A DNA stretch of 28,261 nucleotides from Mnemiopsis leidyi (Eukaryota > Ctenophora > Tentaculata > Lobata > Bolinopsidae): the NCBI GenBank assembly GCA_000226015.1, contig JH156231.1, positions 81,654 to 109,914 on the forward strand. The letters run 5' to 3'. Shown piece after piece: positions 1-10,857 of this stretch; within the stretch, counting starts at the first letter, position 1; the number at the start of each line of letters is the position of its first letter. Below the pieces are notes generated by a model. It was given only the letters and a program-made list of their open reading frames with translations, had not been told where the DNA came from and searched no databases. The position numbers were made by a program, and so were the translations under genes.

Positions 1-380
1 ATGGATAGTGGTTCCAATTTCTATGGATAGTGGTTCCAGATTAAGACCACGCCCAAATATATTACACTTCCAGACGGCCGATCGTCTCCAAACTTTGTAG
101 GATTACTACTGGCATCAATACCGAACAAATGCGACCAATATTGGCCCGATCCGAGCATGTTTTGAAAACGTCACATTTTGTCACATATGTGTCGTAACAA
201 GTGTGACATTTGGCCGATTCGTCCCAAAGTCACTGTAGACAGAGGTATTGACTAGTTCTACCCATCTGGTATCATAAAAAGTGGTTTTGGCTCAAAAAAG
301 TGCCCAATGGATAGCTGGTTCCACTTTATGGATAATTTCATGGATAATGGTGCCAATTTGGTGCCAAATTCCATGAATAC
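1..380. repeat. Degenerate tandem repeat based on ATGGATAGTGGTTCCA
   Basis: The 16-mer ATGGATAGTGGTTCCA opens the window and recurs at once at about position 23. Weaker versions follow at about 307, 338 and 350 (ATGGATAGCTGGTTCCA, ATGGATAATTTC, ATGGATAATGGTGCCA). The unit is about 22 bp. The copies at the two ends flank about 260 bp of unrelated sequence. It looks like a decayed minisatellite or the edge of a larger repeat cut by the window. Confidence 0.6.
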
Positions 381-1130
381 ATCGACTCATTCCGCAACCC
401 GCAATTTAGAAATGTGACCATGCTATACCATACGTAATTTACTGTGCTGTGGAGCGAAAGCTAAAGGCTATTCACGACCACCAATCACCATCGTAAATTT
501 TAGCAATTTCGAATTTCCTTCCACAGCTAATCTAATAAAACATATAAGTATAGGCCTCTCCGATTAATTCCACCGTAAGCAATGAACTTATTTCAATTCG
601 ACTAAAATATCAAATAAGCAAATAGCACAGTATCATTTCATACACCTTGCATATAAATATAAAACCATCCCTTTAAGCTTAACCAACTCAAAGTTAACAA
701 CTATGAATGTCAACGTTTATTTTAAAAACAACTTGTAAAAAGGGAACACGACCTAGAAAATACAAAACAAGTTCTCGTTACGAATTAAACTAACTTAATA
801 GTAGAAGAATTATCAAGCAGCTGCATTATATACTGCTTGCACAAGTCAAATATTTGTGTAATCAGTATTCAAAAGAAGTCGTAAAAGGAAAAAGTATACT
901 TTTCACGATAACTTTTTCTACTTATATGACATATGTCTCTTAAGTATCACTGACAACATCCATGTCATTGATCAAATCCTTAACAATACCAGAGTACCAT
1001 TTAATAAACTTGCAGGCTTTTCCTAAAAAGTTTGAATACAACTCGATCTACAGCACAAAACACCACAACGCAAAAATCGCTCCAAACCATGCAAAATTAT
1101 ATAGCAACTACGGATCGTGACTCGCTACCT
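381..1130. other. AT-rich non-coding stretch downstream of the PPP2R3-type gene
   Basis: I see no coding potential or RNA gene here. On the minus strand an AATAAA (plus-strand TTTATT near 717) could serve as a distal poly(A) signal for the PP2A subunit gene that ends at 1268, but nothing else supports this. Confidence 0.4.
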
Positions 1131-1290
1131 CATTTCCCAAAAGTCTGTTTCATCTCCCATAAGTCTGTCTCATTTCCAAAAATCTGTCTCATATCCCAAA
1201 AGTCTGTCTCATTTTCCATAAGTTTGTCTCATTTCCATAAGTCTGTCTCATTTCCCGTAAGTCTGTTTTATTTCCCATAAGTCTCTACAG
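1130..1290. repeat. 20-bp minisatellite overlapping the 3' end of the PPP2R3-type CDS
   Basis: About eight copies of a roughly 20-bp unit close to CATTTCCCATAAGTCTGTCT run head to tail. The innermost copy encodes, on the minus strand, the last residues (ETYGK) and the TAA stop of the PP2A subunit gene. The array therefore probably grew by slippage from the gene's own 3' end. The minus-strand stop sits in GGGAAATAAAAC, so a canonical AATAAA (1267-1272) overlaps the stop codon. Confidence 0.85.
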
Positions 1291-4200
1291 CTGACATAGC
1301 AACACTTCCTCCCAGCGGTATTTCCTCATCTTCATCCTCGAAGTCATCTTCGTACTCGTACTGCTTGTTCAGCTCCTCGTCTGCTATCAGATCTTCGTAT
1401 TCGCGAGCAGCAAACTTTTCCCAGTCTGTAAGGGGAACTTCTCCCTCCTGGAATGTTATTGAGATGGAATGTTGGAATGTTGTCAGAATGAAAACAGTAG
1501 TAGTGTGTAGTAGGACGTGACTTTGGGGAAGATCAATTATGCGAATATCGAGTAACAAGAAATTATTTATGTGAAACTCTATAAAAACAGAAGAATTCAG
1601 GGCATTCCAAGTATATTGGAAATGGGAATGCATGACATAGAAACGAGGTGCATCTCGAATTTTAACACCATTCGGCGGGCAATATGAATATTACAACTCG
1701 CAAAATATCACAAAAGAATCTATCTGATTATGATTCACATTCAAAGTTTTAAGCTTTCACATTCAAAGTGTTAAGCAGTAAGCTACCTTGTTGCTGAACG
1801 GATCTTTAAGTTCATGATCCAAGAACTTCTGGATATTGAGAAATATATTGAAAAAGAGCGAGGGCTGCTTGCACTTCTTTATATCTGTGAGAGTTATTTT
1901 CGTTTTCTCTTTAGGACAGACCAAGTCCAACGCTTGACAAATACAGTCCAATACAGAGCATTCTTCTACTCCCAATAATCGCATTTTTTCGAGCTGTGCC
2001 TGCAGGGGTATTGCAAGATCTTAAATCATCCAGTAGATATCTAATCAAGTCGCTGAGTAAATCACATCAAATTTATTCCGGCATTTAAGCTAATTTATCG
2101 ACAAATGCTGCACATTTTTCCGCAGACCTGTGACGACAATTACTGCAGAACTTTTAAGACAGAAGTTTCCCTAACCTGATAGAAATACTCCAACTCATAA
2201 AGCGAGATGTACCCGTCCCCGTCTAAGTCCATTATTCTAAACCAGTACTCGATAGCTGTCGGGTGGGTTTTGTCCTCTTCTGCCAGCAAAAACCGGATAA
2301 AATCGAAGTAGGTCAGCGTGTCTGTCTTATTGTGGGTAACCTGGGGAGAGTTGATGTTTGAGTGTAACTGTACTAACTTCATTTTCTGTAGACGACAAGA
2401 TACTTTAAAACACGTACACGCCACTCGAAAGTAAGTTGAGAGCTCCCCGATGTGCATATTACACACACTTTAACATGGAACTTTGTCTGTAATATGAATA
2501 CATAATTATCGCTAAGTGGTTCCAGAGGAGATAAGGAAATTCAAGAACCCATCGGGATGACTCACGGTTCCTTGGAAGAGACGCTCAAGTGCGCGGGGGT
2601 TGACAGTCCCGTCCGCGTGTCGCATAACGTCCTCCAGGTTGACAATCAGGTCGTGATCTGTGTCTATCTCCCAGAACTTGCAGTATATCACGTAAAAGTG
2701 CTCGTAGGAGAAATAGTCTGACACCTGCAAGACAAATCAGTGTCGATTTGATTTGACTTCAGTTGGGAGGATAAAATGTGACCCTTCTCCAAAATTGCGT
2801 ATTCAAAGAACATGTAATTAACTTATGGAGGTTTGGACTAGCGATCAAGCTAATAAGAAATAAATTTATTGATAAGAGTCATAATGAAGCTTAAAATTAT
2901 GTCTTCCAAGTTCAATCGGTTAACGTTACACATTTATGTATATAAGATAATGCTATATAAGATAATGCTATACATGTATATAAGATAATGCTATATAAGA
3001 TAACGCAATACATGTTTATAAGATAATGCTATACAAACCTGATTGATATCAGGCTCGTCCTCCAAAGAAGCGAGGATTTTAAGAAAATTTGAATCTCGAA
3101 GCTCTGTCATATTTATCTTAGAGCTCCACGAACGGTTAACTGTATACATAATTCTTCCTGTCACTGTCTCAATGTACCTGAATATTAAGTAGAGAATGAA
3201 GCGACCTGGTCCGGGGTCCCACACCGTCAAATAAGGCAATCGACAATGTGAGCTAACTCATCGTCAGTCTTATGTTCATAGATAGATTTAGCAATATAAA
3301 GAGCAGGAAGATCAGAATACAATACAATTTCAGTCTAAAAAGGCAGGAAGATCACAATACAATTTTAGTTCTGACCTAGCATGAAACTCAGGGGCATCAT
3401 CCAAGAACGACATGCCAGGGTGTGTATCTATAACGTCCTGAATAAGATTGTTGAAATCCTCCCACACAAGATGAGATCTCGTCCCTTTCGTTAAAACTCG
3501 GATAAACTTAGCACTCTCGTCGTGACAATGTGACTCCAAGTATTCGTAAACCTGCCAATAAGATCGAATCATTGCAAAAACAAACAAACAAAGAGTTTAA
3601 AGAAATGTTAATAAATTAAATACCGGATTTATGATCATATATAATCATAAACTTCAAGACAGAAAAATCAACATAGACAGGAGTTACGAGAAATGACAGA
3701 TAAAAATGTACCTGCAGGAACTGATTGTACGAACATATGTCTGTACTAGAGCAAGCTTCAAAGAGAGGACATTTCCAATATAACGGCAGACCAGCTGCTT
3801 TAGTGACGCTACCAAAATCTTTCTTAGCGATCAGACCGTCTTTACACTCCTCAAACAGGCCCTTTATCTTCATCAACTGAGTATCGTCCAATTTCTGGGG
3901 CGGAGAGGAGGGCTTTCCCATCGGGAAGTAAAATTGTGGGATGATTTCCTGGGGTTTCTTGAGTTTGTTACTGATTGCTGGGGAAGATTTCTTGATCTCA
4001 TGTGCGGGCGAGGGAGTCCGGTTGGATTTTGTTCTGACTGCGGAACTTCTGTTGGGGGAACCAGGTACGCGGGGACTACCTGAATAATTCAGGATAAAAC
4101 TTATACACCTAGACAAGCAGGTTAGAGTTTCCAAAGTTTAGATAACAATTTGGAAGACATTCAGGTTTATTTACACTACATTGGATTGGGTAAAGTCTTT

Positions 4201-5487
4201 TAGCTTGATACTATCATACTTGAAGGGCACGGCGGTCGTTGCTTCAGAGACGTATAACACACACGTATAGGCATACTTTTACAGAATGGTCATTGTGACG
4301 AGAAAAGACAAAAGTTATAACTTCGCAAAGTTCAATTTATCAAATAAACTATCAGAAATAGTAACTGTTACTGTAACGCAAACGAGAATTGATTAATCTG
4401 TACGTATGTAATGTTATTGCACATAATTCAATAAGTATAATTAATCATTACATAATCGTTGATAATTATGCCATCAAGACTAAAGCTCAGGGTCATTAAC
4501 CGTCAACGAAAGTTCTACCAAATAACATATTCAACATTATAAGCCAACAATGTAACCAACAAGTTAGTAGCTTGTAAAATATGAACGGCCAAGAACGTGC
4601 ATCGACAGACAGGGTAATTAATTATGCAATACAATATTTACTGTCAATCTAGTTCACTTTATGTTTCAGTACTGCACCATGTGAATTAGGACGATTATGA
4701 TCATTAAATATTATACAACTTCATTTGAATTACTCTCATAAACTGTCATTTAGTTCGTATTAACTGACAAGACTGAATTACATATAAGTATGTACATACC
4801 AATGCAAAATACAAAGCTTTCAATAGAAATAAAATGAATCCTTTCCACATAAAATCCTAGACCGACTGACCCAATAACAACTTAAAAAGTGAATCTTAAT
4901 ATAATCAAATATTTATTTGAAAGAGCATTCTTGATTTGCTGTTTGCGGAGATCTAGTCTCATTTTGGTAAGTTTAAAGTTTATTCTAAAACAATCACGTT
5001 TCTGAACACCAGGTAAACATGTATAAATAGAAGTAAACATGCCCGAGTAAGATTCACAAATAGACTTACTGCGTGGTGAAGCAGGATGCTTGTGGTGTGG
5101 AGGGGAGAGAGATCTGTTATTTATCTGTTTTGTTGGCACAACATCAGGAATCTTTCCATTGAGGATACAGGCTAGATCATCACTCAACTGTTCGAACACT
5201 TTGTCTTGAGATAACCATTGTATAATTAGCTCGTTTACTTTTACCTGGCGTTTGATTGATTAACCTAAACAATTTCAATCTTTATCAACAAAATGTTATC
5301 TTAACTTAAGATCAAAACAATTAAGAATAACATACAAAGGAGTGCAAGCTGGCTGTACCGATTCATATAACAGTGGGTGCTCAAAGAGGCATTTGAATAT
5401 GAAGTTGTTCTTAAGTTAATACTAAATAAACTTGACTGTGCCAGAAAACTGTGAAATTACCTTAACATCAGGAATAACTGTTACCAT
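1268..5487 (-). CDS. PPP2R3: PP2A regulatory subunit B'' (PPP2R3A/B-like), spliced, 9 exons
   Basis: This is a calcium-binding B'' subunit that would direct the PP2A core enzyme to substrates. Minus-strand exons are 5461-5487 (tentative ATG exon MVTVIPDVK), 5070-5244, 3712-4079, 3376-3551, 3039-3177, 2566-2724, 2176-2340, 1787-1999 and 1268-1447. All have AG/GT borders and matching phases, giving about 533 aa. Visible B'' signatures are PQFYFPMGKP (start of the conserved core), PLYWKCPLF, the segment DTHPGMSFLDDAPEFHAR, VNRSWSSKI, and SYEHFYVIYCKFWEIDTDHD. The first EF-hand-like loop is near residues 316-327 (DTDHDLIVNLED). The second is canonical at about 386-397 (DLDGDGYISLYE). The N-terminal part is Ser/Pro-rich and low complexity, and the C-terminus is acidic. 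The family assignment is from remembered family motifs and is firm. The orthologue (A versus B) is not resolved. The first exon is the weak point, supported by a good Kozak context (AGAATGG) and a GTAATT donor. Confidence 0.9.
2940..3036. repeat. TATAAGATAATGCTATA tandem repeat at an intron start
   Basis: Five copies of TATAAGATAATGC, some separated by TACATGTA, fill the first bases of a PPP2R3 intron on the minus strand. The array runs almost to the splice donor at 3038/3037. The exon ends at 3039. Confidence 0.7.
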
Positions 5488-5835
5488 TCTAACATATCTT
5501 GCACTCGAAGCTTGGCAAATTTAACCTGTAGTCCACTTTAGTCTTTCATTTAAAAGTTCATTGCTATAAAGAGTGCTGAATTAGTATGAAATCATCCAAA
5601 AAGTAAGCCTGCCTGACTTACTGTCCTACAAGAAGTTTAGACTATTGCTTCGGGGGGTAATAACTTGATCACAATAAACATAGTCAAATAAGTGAGAGGG
5701 GGCTGTTTAAGATTCACATGACCTGAATAAGCAGATAAATGGAAAATATTTTTTTCTTAATAACCAAGTTCTGTAACTTCACTTTTTGAGTTGCCACATC
5801 TGCTTATAACGAATGGTCATGACCCTTACTATGCA
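5488..5835. other. Upstream flank of the PPP2R3-type gene, no gene seen
   Basis: This AT-rich DNA lies just 5' of the candidate first exon. It should contain the 5' UTR or promoter, or a further intron. I find no TATA box or conserved motif I can defend. Confidence 0.35.
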
Positions 5836-6394
5836 AACTGAAACTCCAAAAATTGACATGGCTAAAGTGCAAGTGGTTGCCAAAAATTTGCCTACATTTA
5901 GGAAAAATCACTGATTCTTGATTTTGACCATGTCCAGACTGAGATGGTTTGGTCATGTAAGCAGAATGCCTGAAGAGCGGCTGCCAGGGAGACTATTGAG
6001 GTGGACACCTACTCATGGCAAAAGATCGAGAGGACGTCCCAAGAAGTCCTGGCTGGCCTGCGTCCGGGAGGATGCATCTCTGTTTACAGGTCGAGAGGAT
6101 ATTACAGTCGAGGATATGCTTGGATTAGCGTCTGACAGAGTTGGGTGGCGAGGATTGTTAAGAACACGACGTAACTTCCTTGGTGCAGGCCACTCTTCTG
6201 ACTGAGGAGCAGACCTATCCAAGTATAGGGAAAATCTCGTGACAACAGTGGCCATAGTCAAGTTTTGGACTATTGACCATGGGGCAATTTCCATACATCA
6301 CATCGCATACAGTTATTGAGGGATTAAAATGTAACTGCATACTGTTTATAGTTTATATAAACAGACACTTGTACAAATAAATAAATAAATAAAA
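5836..6394 (+). mobile_element. 5'-truncated non-LTR retrotransposon (LINE) 3' end
   Basis: An open frame up to 6205 encodes the C-terminal tail found after the reverse transcriptase domain in many LINEs. It reads RLRWFGHVSRMPEERLPGR, then RWTPTHGKRSRGRPKKSW, then a stretch ending near VGWRGLL. The basic GKRSRGRPKKSW motif is the key identifier. The frame is followed by a 3' UTR of about 170 bp and an (AATA)n tail at about 6378-6394. No RT catalytic motif remains, so this is a dead 5'-truncated copy. The left boundary is approximate. Clade (Jockey, L2, RTE-like and so on) cannot be told from this piece. Confidence 0.8.
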
Positions 6395-6536
6395 ATCAAA
6401 CTTTACACAGCAATACACAAAGGGGTAATATATTATTTAATGTAGCTTCTAAGCTGTGAAGGATGTGACAAATCAGATTTTCTCTGTCCGTCTCTAGGAT
6501 AAGGGGGGAGTAAGGGGGATATGAGAGAGGGAAGTA

Positions 6537-7247
6537 CAGTAAACCCTCGATTTACCGGGCCTCTATTTACCGGGTCCCTCTATTTACCGGGCCTCCTTCC
6601 TTTCCCCCGAAATTTTTCAATATTGTCACACAAAAATTGTTTCCCGTCTTTTATTTTGCGTGTCACATGTCAAAGTGTGTTATTTCATGGTCGTTAAATT
6701 ATATGGCTCCTTCTGTAATTCTGTATCCAATTAAAGCATGCTATACAATTACTATACTGCCCTGATAAAGATACAGGAGATGCTTGACAACAGTCCAGCA
6801 CGATCGTGTATCAGCATGACGTGATCGCATACGCCGATGGCACGATACGTAGATCGATTAAGAGTCGGACAAGGCCATGGGATATATGCTTTCAATAGCA
6901 GGGACCGGCACACGTACTATTTTGGTAATGGTATCTCTTCGCCATGTGACACCGTGATAGAGCCTTAACAAGCAAGCTTACAGCTCATACACACGTGTAC
7001 TGATATATACTGATCGAAGATGTAATTCAAAATGTTGGATCCATTCTCACAGTTCTACATCCCTCAAGGAGCACTTTTATCAAGAAATTTGATCAGGATT
7101 ATGTTTACGTGTAGCTATCAATAACTTAAGTTAATATTTTTGGCCAAAATTAGGCCATATTTTGGCCAAATTCTATTTACCGGGCCCCTCTATTTACCGG
7201 GCCTCAACCCTTTCCCCCGAGAGGCCCGGTAAATCGAGGGTTTACTG
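6537..7247. mobile_element. Tigger/pogo-like MITE, 711 bp, TA target duplication
   Basis: The terminal inverted repeat is 27 bp, begins CAGTAAACCCTCGATTTACC and is exact at both ends. It is flanked by TA (6535-6536 and 7248-7249). CAGT...ACTG ends with TA duplication are typical of mariner/pogo (Tigger) elements. There is no transposase frame inside. Subterminal ATTTACCGGG motifs occur several times. A block ending CCTTTCCCCCGA appears in the same orientation near both ends, so the ends are not simple mirror images. Confidence 0.85.
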
Positions 7248-7936
7248 TAGAAGAGTACAAGGTTACTTAAGGGCATGAGAGAAAGCCTTATCTCGAAGTC
7301 GAGGATGACTATGAGGATATGAAGGGTCACAGTTAAATAACCTTTTGGTTTTAACGATTAATATGATATTAATGGTCGTAATATGGATGTAATCGAGATG
7401 CTTAGAGATGTACTTAGTTGTTGCAAAGACAGAAAAGACGCTAAACCGGAAATTTTTAAACTTCGAGACTATTATCAATCGTTTTCCTGTCCAATTTTAG
7501 CCCAGGTTCAAAAAATGACAATATGAAGTGTAGTTCAAAAATTTGGGCTGTTCTGTAGTCCTTTCTGCTGTGAGTAAGAGAGAAATTGAGGTTGATGATG
7601 GTCTTGGCATAGTTGCAACCAAGGTTCCAGTGCTTTTGTTGAGTTGTATAACTTTGCTGTTGGTGTAGTTATTATGTATTTTGCAGGCTTGTTTTTATGA
7701 ACACTTATATTTACTGAGCCTGAGGATGTTCTGAAGGGATTTGTGCAGCAAAGTTTGCACATGCTTATAGGCATCAACTGTTTAAAACTTCGAAGTTTTT
7801 ATCTCAAGTTACTTAGTCTATTTTACTAAAAATTTTCAGGTTACTCTGGCAGAATCACGAATTAGTACCAGTAGAAAATTAGTATAAGATACAGTATGCA
7901 CATGTTTTCTATGTTTTGCACGGTCAAATTGTTAAG
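7248..7936. other. Non-coding spacer between MITE and SINE
   Basis: Only short chance frames occur here. I see no domain, RNA gene or clear repeat. Confidence 0.4.
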
Positions 7937-8209
7937 GCTGGGTTGGTGGTGTAGTGGTATCTTCCCCGACTTTCTACGCAGAAGATCGGGGGTTCGATTC
8001 CCAGTTCCGCCAATCCTAGAGGAGTGCGCTAAGGGCATCTGCCTATGCAATCTTCTTCGGTTGACTCAGCCGAATGACCGGGAAACCGTGATTGAGGGTT
8101 AAATGAGGAGGGTCTCCGTTAAAAGATCTAGAATCTTCCAGGGGCCCCTTCAGTATAACTGTAAAAGCCTGGGTACAGGTGTAACAAATACAAATAAATA
8201 CAATACATT
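7937..8209 (+). mobile_element. tRNA-derived SINE
   Basis: The head carries a Pol III A box (TGGTGTAGTGG, 7946-7956) and a perfect B box (GGTTCGATTCC, 7991-8001) in tRNA spacing, and ends GTTCCGCCA like a tRNA acceptor 3' side. About 170 bp of unrelated body follows, then a tail ACAAATACAAATAAATACAA. The tail resembles the AATA tail of the LINE at 6378-6394, which would fit a SINE mobilised by that LINE type (inference). The anticodon arm does not fold cleanly, so it is not a working tRNA gene. Confidence 0.85.
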
Positions 8210-8766
8210 AACCCTTATTGAATGTCATCCAACTTGCTTTCTACCATTGAATGTTGTGCAAAATTTGGCAGACTGCAAACCTTGATATTATTAGTCTTGT
8301 AAACCCAAAATTATCGTTTATACTAGAGTCTAGTAACTGGACATGACATGAAAATTGCAAGACACTGCCTACAGTGGGGTCTCCAACAGTTGGGGGCAAA
8401 AGTAAAAGCCCCCTAAGCAGCCATTGCTGGTTTCCATTTGTGCCAAGTTCAATCACTCACTAGCAGCTTCTGATGGAAATAAAAACTTTTTGCTAATTTT
8501 TTGGCAATTTAAGATGTAGCTATCTGCTTTTTTATTATCTTGCTCAGCGGTATAACAATGCCCCGGCTACGCCGGGCCGCGCCGTCATGAGGGTGCGTCA
8601 AATATGGGACAATTTGGCAAGATTAACTGTGGGACTAGCAAAATGGCGGGTTTGGTTTGATAACTTCATTATTTATTTGCATTTTTCTAGGGGCGCCACT
8701 TGGGGGCGCCTTTTTACCGCCGAGGGGCGTCATATTGGCTAGAGCTACTTCATTACGCCACTGATC
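8210..8766. other. Repeat-like non-coding DNA with GC-rich hairpins
   Basis: Most of it is AT-rich. At 8562-8585 there is a hairpin CCCGGCTACGCCGGG. At about 8691-8711 two GGGGCGCC blocks lie close together. These look like pieces of unidentified repeats. I looked for the TTG...CAA plus 8-bp duplication pattern seen further on and did not find it here. Confidence 0.45.
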
Positions 8767-9605
8767 TTGCTTGAATCTTTTTTTGTCTACTTTCACCTCA
8801 GTTATCAATTCTTCCTAAATAGAAAGCTTTTACATTTTCTTTCATCGTTGGAACAGTTTAATGATAAAATTCGTTCGTTAACTCCTAAATCTGCATTCCC
8901 AGTTGATTGCAGTATAAATGAAGAGGCTATATCAAGATCTGTTAACATGAACACTTTAGCTGAGTGGCTTGGGACTGCTATTGATATTTTGGAACGTGCA
9001 GCTAGTCAGATACAGGGTGCTGGTGATCTTGGAAATTAAGTGTGCAGTGCAGATGTGGAGAAGGAAAAAGTCGAGGACCAGAGAACAATTATCGAGTTAC
9101 AAGCTCAGCTCATAAAGAAGGAACAGGAGAGTGTGCAGAGTTTGAAAGAAACTGTTCAAAAGGAAGTTCAGTCCTACGCAGGAGTAGTTGCCTCGTCATG
9201 TGCTACTGCACTCACTCCGAAAAAAACTGCAAACTGTAGTTAAGAGTATACATGATACTGAAGACAGGAGCAGAAACATCATGATCCATGGACTGGTTGA
9301 GAACAACAGTGAAGATCTCAAAAAGAGTGTGTCAGATATCTTCTCTCAGCTTGGAGGGAAGCATATGTTCAGTATTCCGTGCAGAGTCGGGAAGCCAGTA
9401 AGTGGCTAGCGTTGTCTCAGCCCTTTTGGACAAATCTTCGAATCTTCGTCAATCGGACACTTACAAGAACATTTTTATGACGCCTGACAGATCAAGGGAA
9501 GAGCGTATAGCTAGAAGGACGCTAATACAAGAACTAAGACAGAAAAGAAAGGACGAACCAGATTCAATATATATGATTAAATCTGGGAAAGTCCGGCGTG
9601 TTTGA
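8767..9605 (+). pseudogene. Degraded LINE ORF1-like gene
   Basis: A coding relic is broken by a stop at 9037-9039, a frameshift near 9230 and another stop and frame change near 9405. Pieces in order: an N-terminal part with SVNMNTLAEWLGTAIDILE; a coiled-coil region (RTIIELQAQLIKKEQESVQ, then KEVQSYAGVVASS); then the RRM-like and C-terminal parts typical of retrotransposon ORF1 proteins (TEDRSRNIMIHGLVE, CRVGKPVSG, and a segment with TPDRSREERIARRTLIQELR followed by KSGKVRRV). Such proteins bind RNA in the retrotransposon RNP. There is no reverse transcriptase downstream. The start is not certain. It may be the remnant of a separate insertion from the 5836-6394 LINE tail. Confidence 0.7.
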
Positions 9606-9916
9606 AGTTTCACAGAGCAGATTTGTTATTTTTGAGATATTTGTTTTTCTGAATATTTTAGGACGGTCCTGGTGTCATTATGCTTTTGAACGTGTTTCCA
9701 GGTTTAGCCGGGATAAGGGTTAGCATTAATTCTTTTGAATCATATGTAACATGGTTTTATACTATTTCAACACTACAAATACATCAAATTTATTGAGGTT
9801 CTCTAAAGATGATGTATAAATTGAAGATTTCAAGAAACCAGTCATGTTAACTGTTTTATTTCGTCTCTCCAACCAAACCAAAAAATGGTTTTATATTGTG
9901 TATTGACCTAATTCTA
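9606..9916. other. AT-rich non-coding spacer
   Basis: No gene, RNA or repeat is recognised. Confidence 0.4.
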
Positions 9917-9924
9917 AATTTTGA

Positions 9925-10000
9925 TTGTCTCACGTTGTGACCCTTTTCACGCGCCGGAGGCTGCCGCTTCGCGGCAGCAGGGCTATGCAACGTGTAGCAA
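9925..10000 (+). mobile_element. Micro-transposon family C, 76 bp, 8-bp TSD AATTTTGA
   Basis: The element starts TTGTCTCACG and ends GTGTAGCAA. It is flanked by exact AATTTTGA copies at 9917-9924 and 10001-10008. The core is a strong hairpin, CTGCCGCTTCGCGGCAG. It has no coding capacity. A diverged relative lies in reverse orientation at 11290-11354. Confidence 0.8.
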
Positions 10001-10214
10001 AATTTTGAGATTTTAAAAAATGTTACTATTTACATATTTGTAAATTTTGCAATAATTTAAAATATTCACAATTCACAGTGGGTGCATTCTTCACCTTGCT
10101 TGGCAGTTTATTCCAAAACTAAAGCCATAGGAATTTACAGTAGTGGAAAATTTTGGGATATTTCTGATGAAGTTTTAAGTCGGTTTATTGACATTGATCA
10201 GGATTGAATTTTTG

Positions 10215-10292
10215 TTGTCGCGGTGATACCCGACTCACGCAGCTAAAGCTGAATGAGACGTTAGAACGGTAGACGAATATAATCTCGTCAAA
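10215..10292 (-). mobile_element. Micro-transposon family A copy 1, 78 bp, TSD AATTTTTG
   Basis: The copy starts TTGTCGCGGTGATACCCG and ends ATAATCTCGTCAA plus one extra A. AATTTTTG lies at 10207-10214 and 10293-10300. It is the reverse complement of copy 2 over its whole length, with a few substitutions. Confidence 0.8.
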
Positions 10293-10300
10293 AATTTTTG

Positions 10301-10526
10301 GTATTTTAGATTTTCATGACTAAATTTTAAAGCTCTTAAATTAATACTTTAGGGGATAAGGTGTGATGATGTTGGCATCATTATTTGTTATCATGATCAT
10401 ATTCATCTATTTTTATCTATAACATGACCTTTTAATTAATTGTTAATAAAATTCCTTTTCCCTGAATTTTGAATCTTTCCAGGCTTTCGAATCCAATTTA
10501 TAAATATTTATATTTACTCTTATTTG
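10301..10526. other. AT-rich DNA between A copies 1 and 2
   Basis: Copies 1 and 2 lie in opposite orientation around this segment, so together they look like a 400-bp element with long inverted repeats. Each has its own 8-bp duplication, so two separate insertions explain them better. Confidence 0.55.
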
Positions 10527-10534
10527 CTTAAATT

Positions 10535-10611
10535 TTGACGAGATTATATCCGTCTAACGTTCTAACGGAACGTTCAGCTTTAGCTGCGTGAGTCGGGTAT
10601 CACCGCGACAA
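10535..10611 (+). mobile_element. Micro-transposon family A copy 2, 77 bp, TSD CTTAAATT
   Basis: This is a good reference for family A. The left end is TTGACGAGATTATATCC and the right end GGTATCACCGCGACAA. The two ends form an imperfect inverted repeat (12 of 17 positions). A central perfect stem AACGTTC/GAACGTT has loop TAACG. CTTAAATT is exact at 10527-10534 and 10612-10619. Confidence 0.88.
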
Positions 10612-10818
10612 CTTAAATTAAAAATTCTAGCCAACTGGAATTATATATTTTGGCCTGCTCGCCTAACCAGGTGCTTAAGCCGCGCGACGCGCGCGAAATT
10701 AAGGACTTTGGTTAGAGCAACTTGGCGAGCTTTCCAAACTTCAACAATATCACTTTTTGAAAATGCTTCTCTGCAAGATTAGGCAGCTGTAGAACTTGTG
10801 GTCGCTTTGAGATAAAAG

Positions 10819-10857
10819 TTGTCGCGGTGATACGTTAGACGGATATAATCTCGTCAA
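10819..10857 (-). mobile_element. Micro-transposon family A copy 3, only 39 bp, TSD GATAAAAG
   Basis: Only the two ends remain, joined directly: TTGTCGCGGTGATAC followed by GTTAGACGGATATAATCT and the CGTCAA terminus. GATAAAAG is exact at 10811-10818 and 10858-10865. The element is all terminus, with no interior. Confidence 0.85.

Noticed and set aside
1130-1290. CRISPR array
   Set aside because: Units are contiguous with no spacers; it is a minisatellite.
7937-8010. Functional tRNA gene
   Set aside because: The A and B boxes are good but the anticodon arm does not fold properly and the head continues into a SINE body and tail.
8540-8625. Further TTG...CAA micro-element
   Set aside because: GC hairpin and CAA ends are present but no matching 8-bp flanks could be found.
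10215-10611. A single 400-bp transposon with 77-bp inverted repeats
   Set aside because: Each arm has its own different 8-bp duplication (AATTTTTG and CTTAAATT), and other arms occur alone, so these are two independent small insertions.
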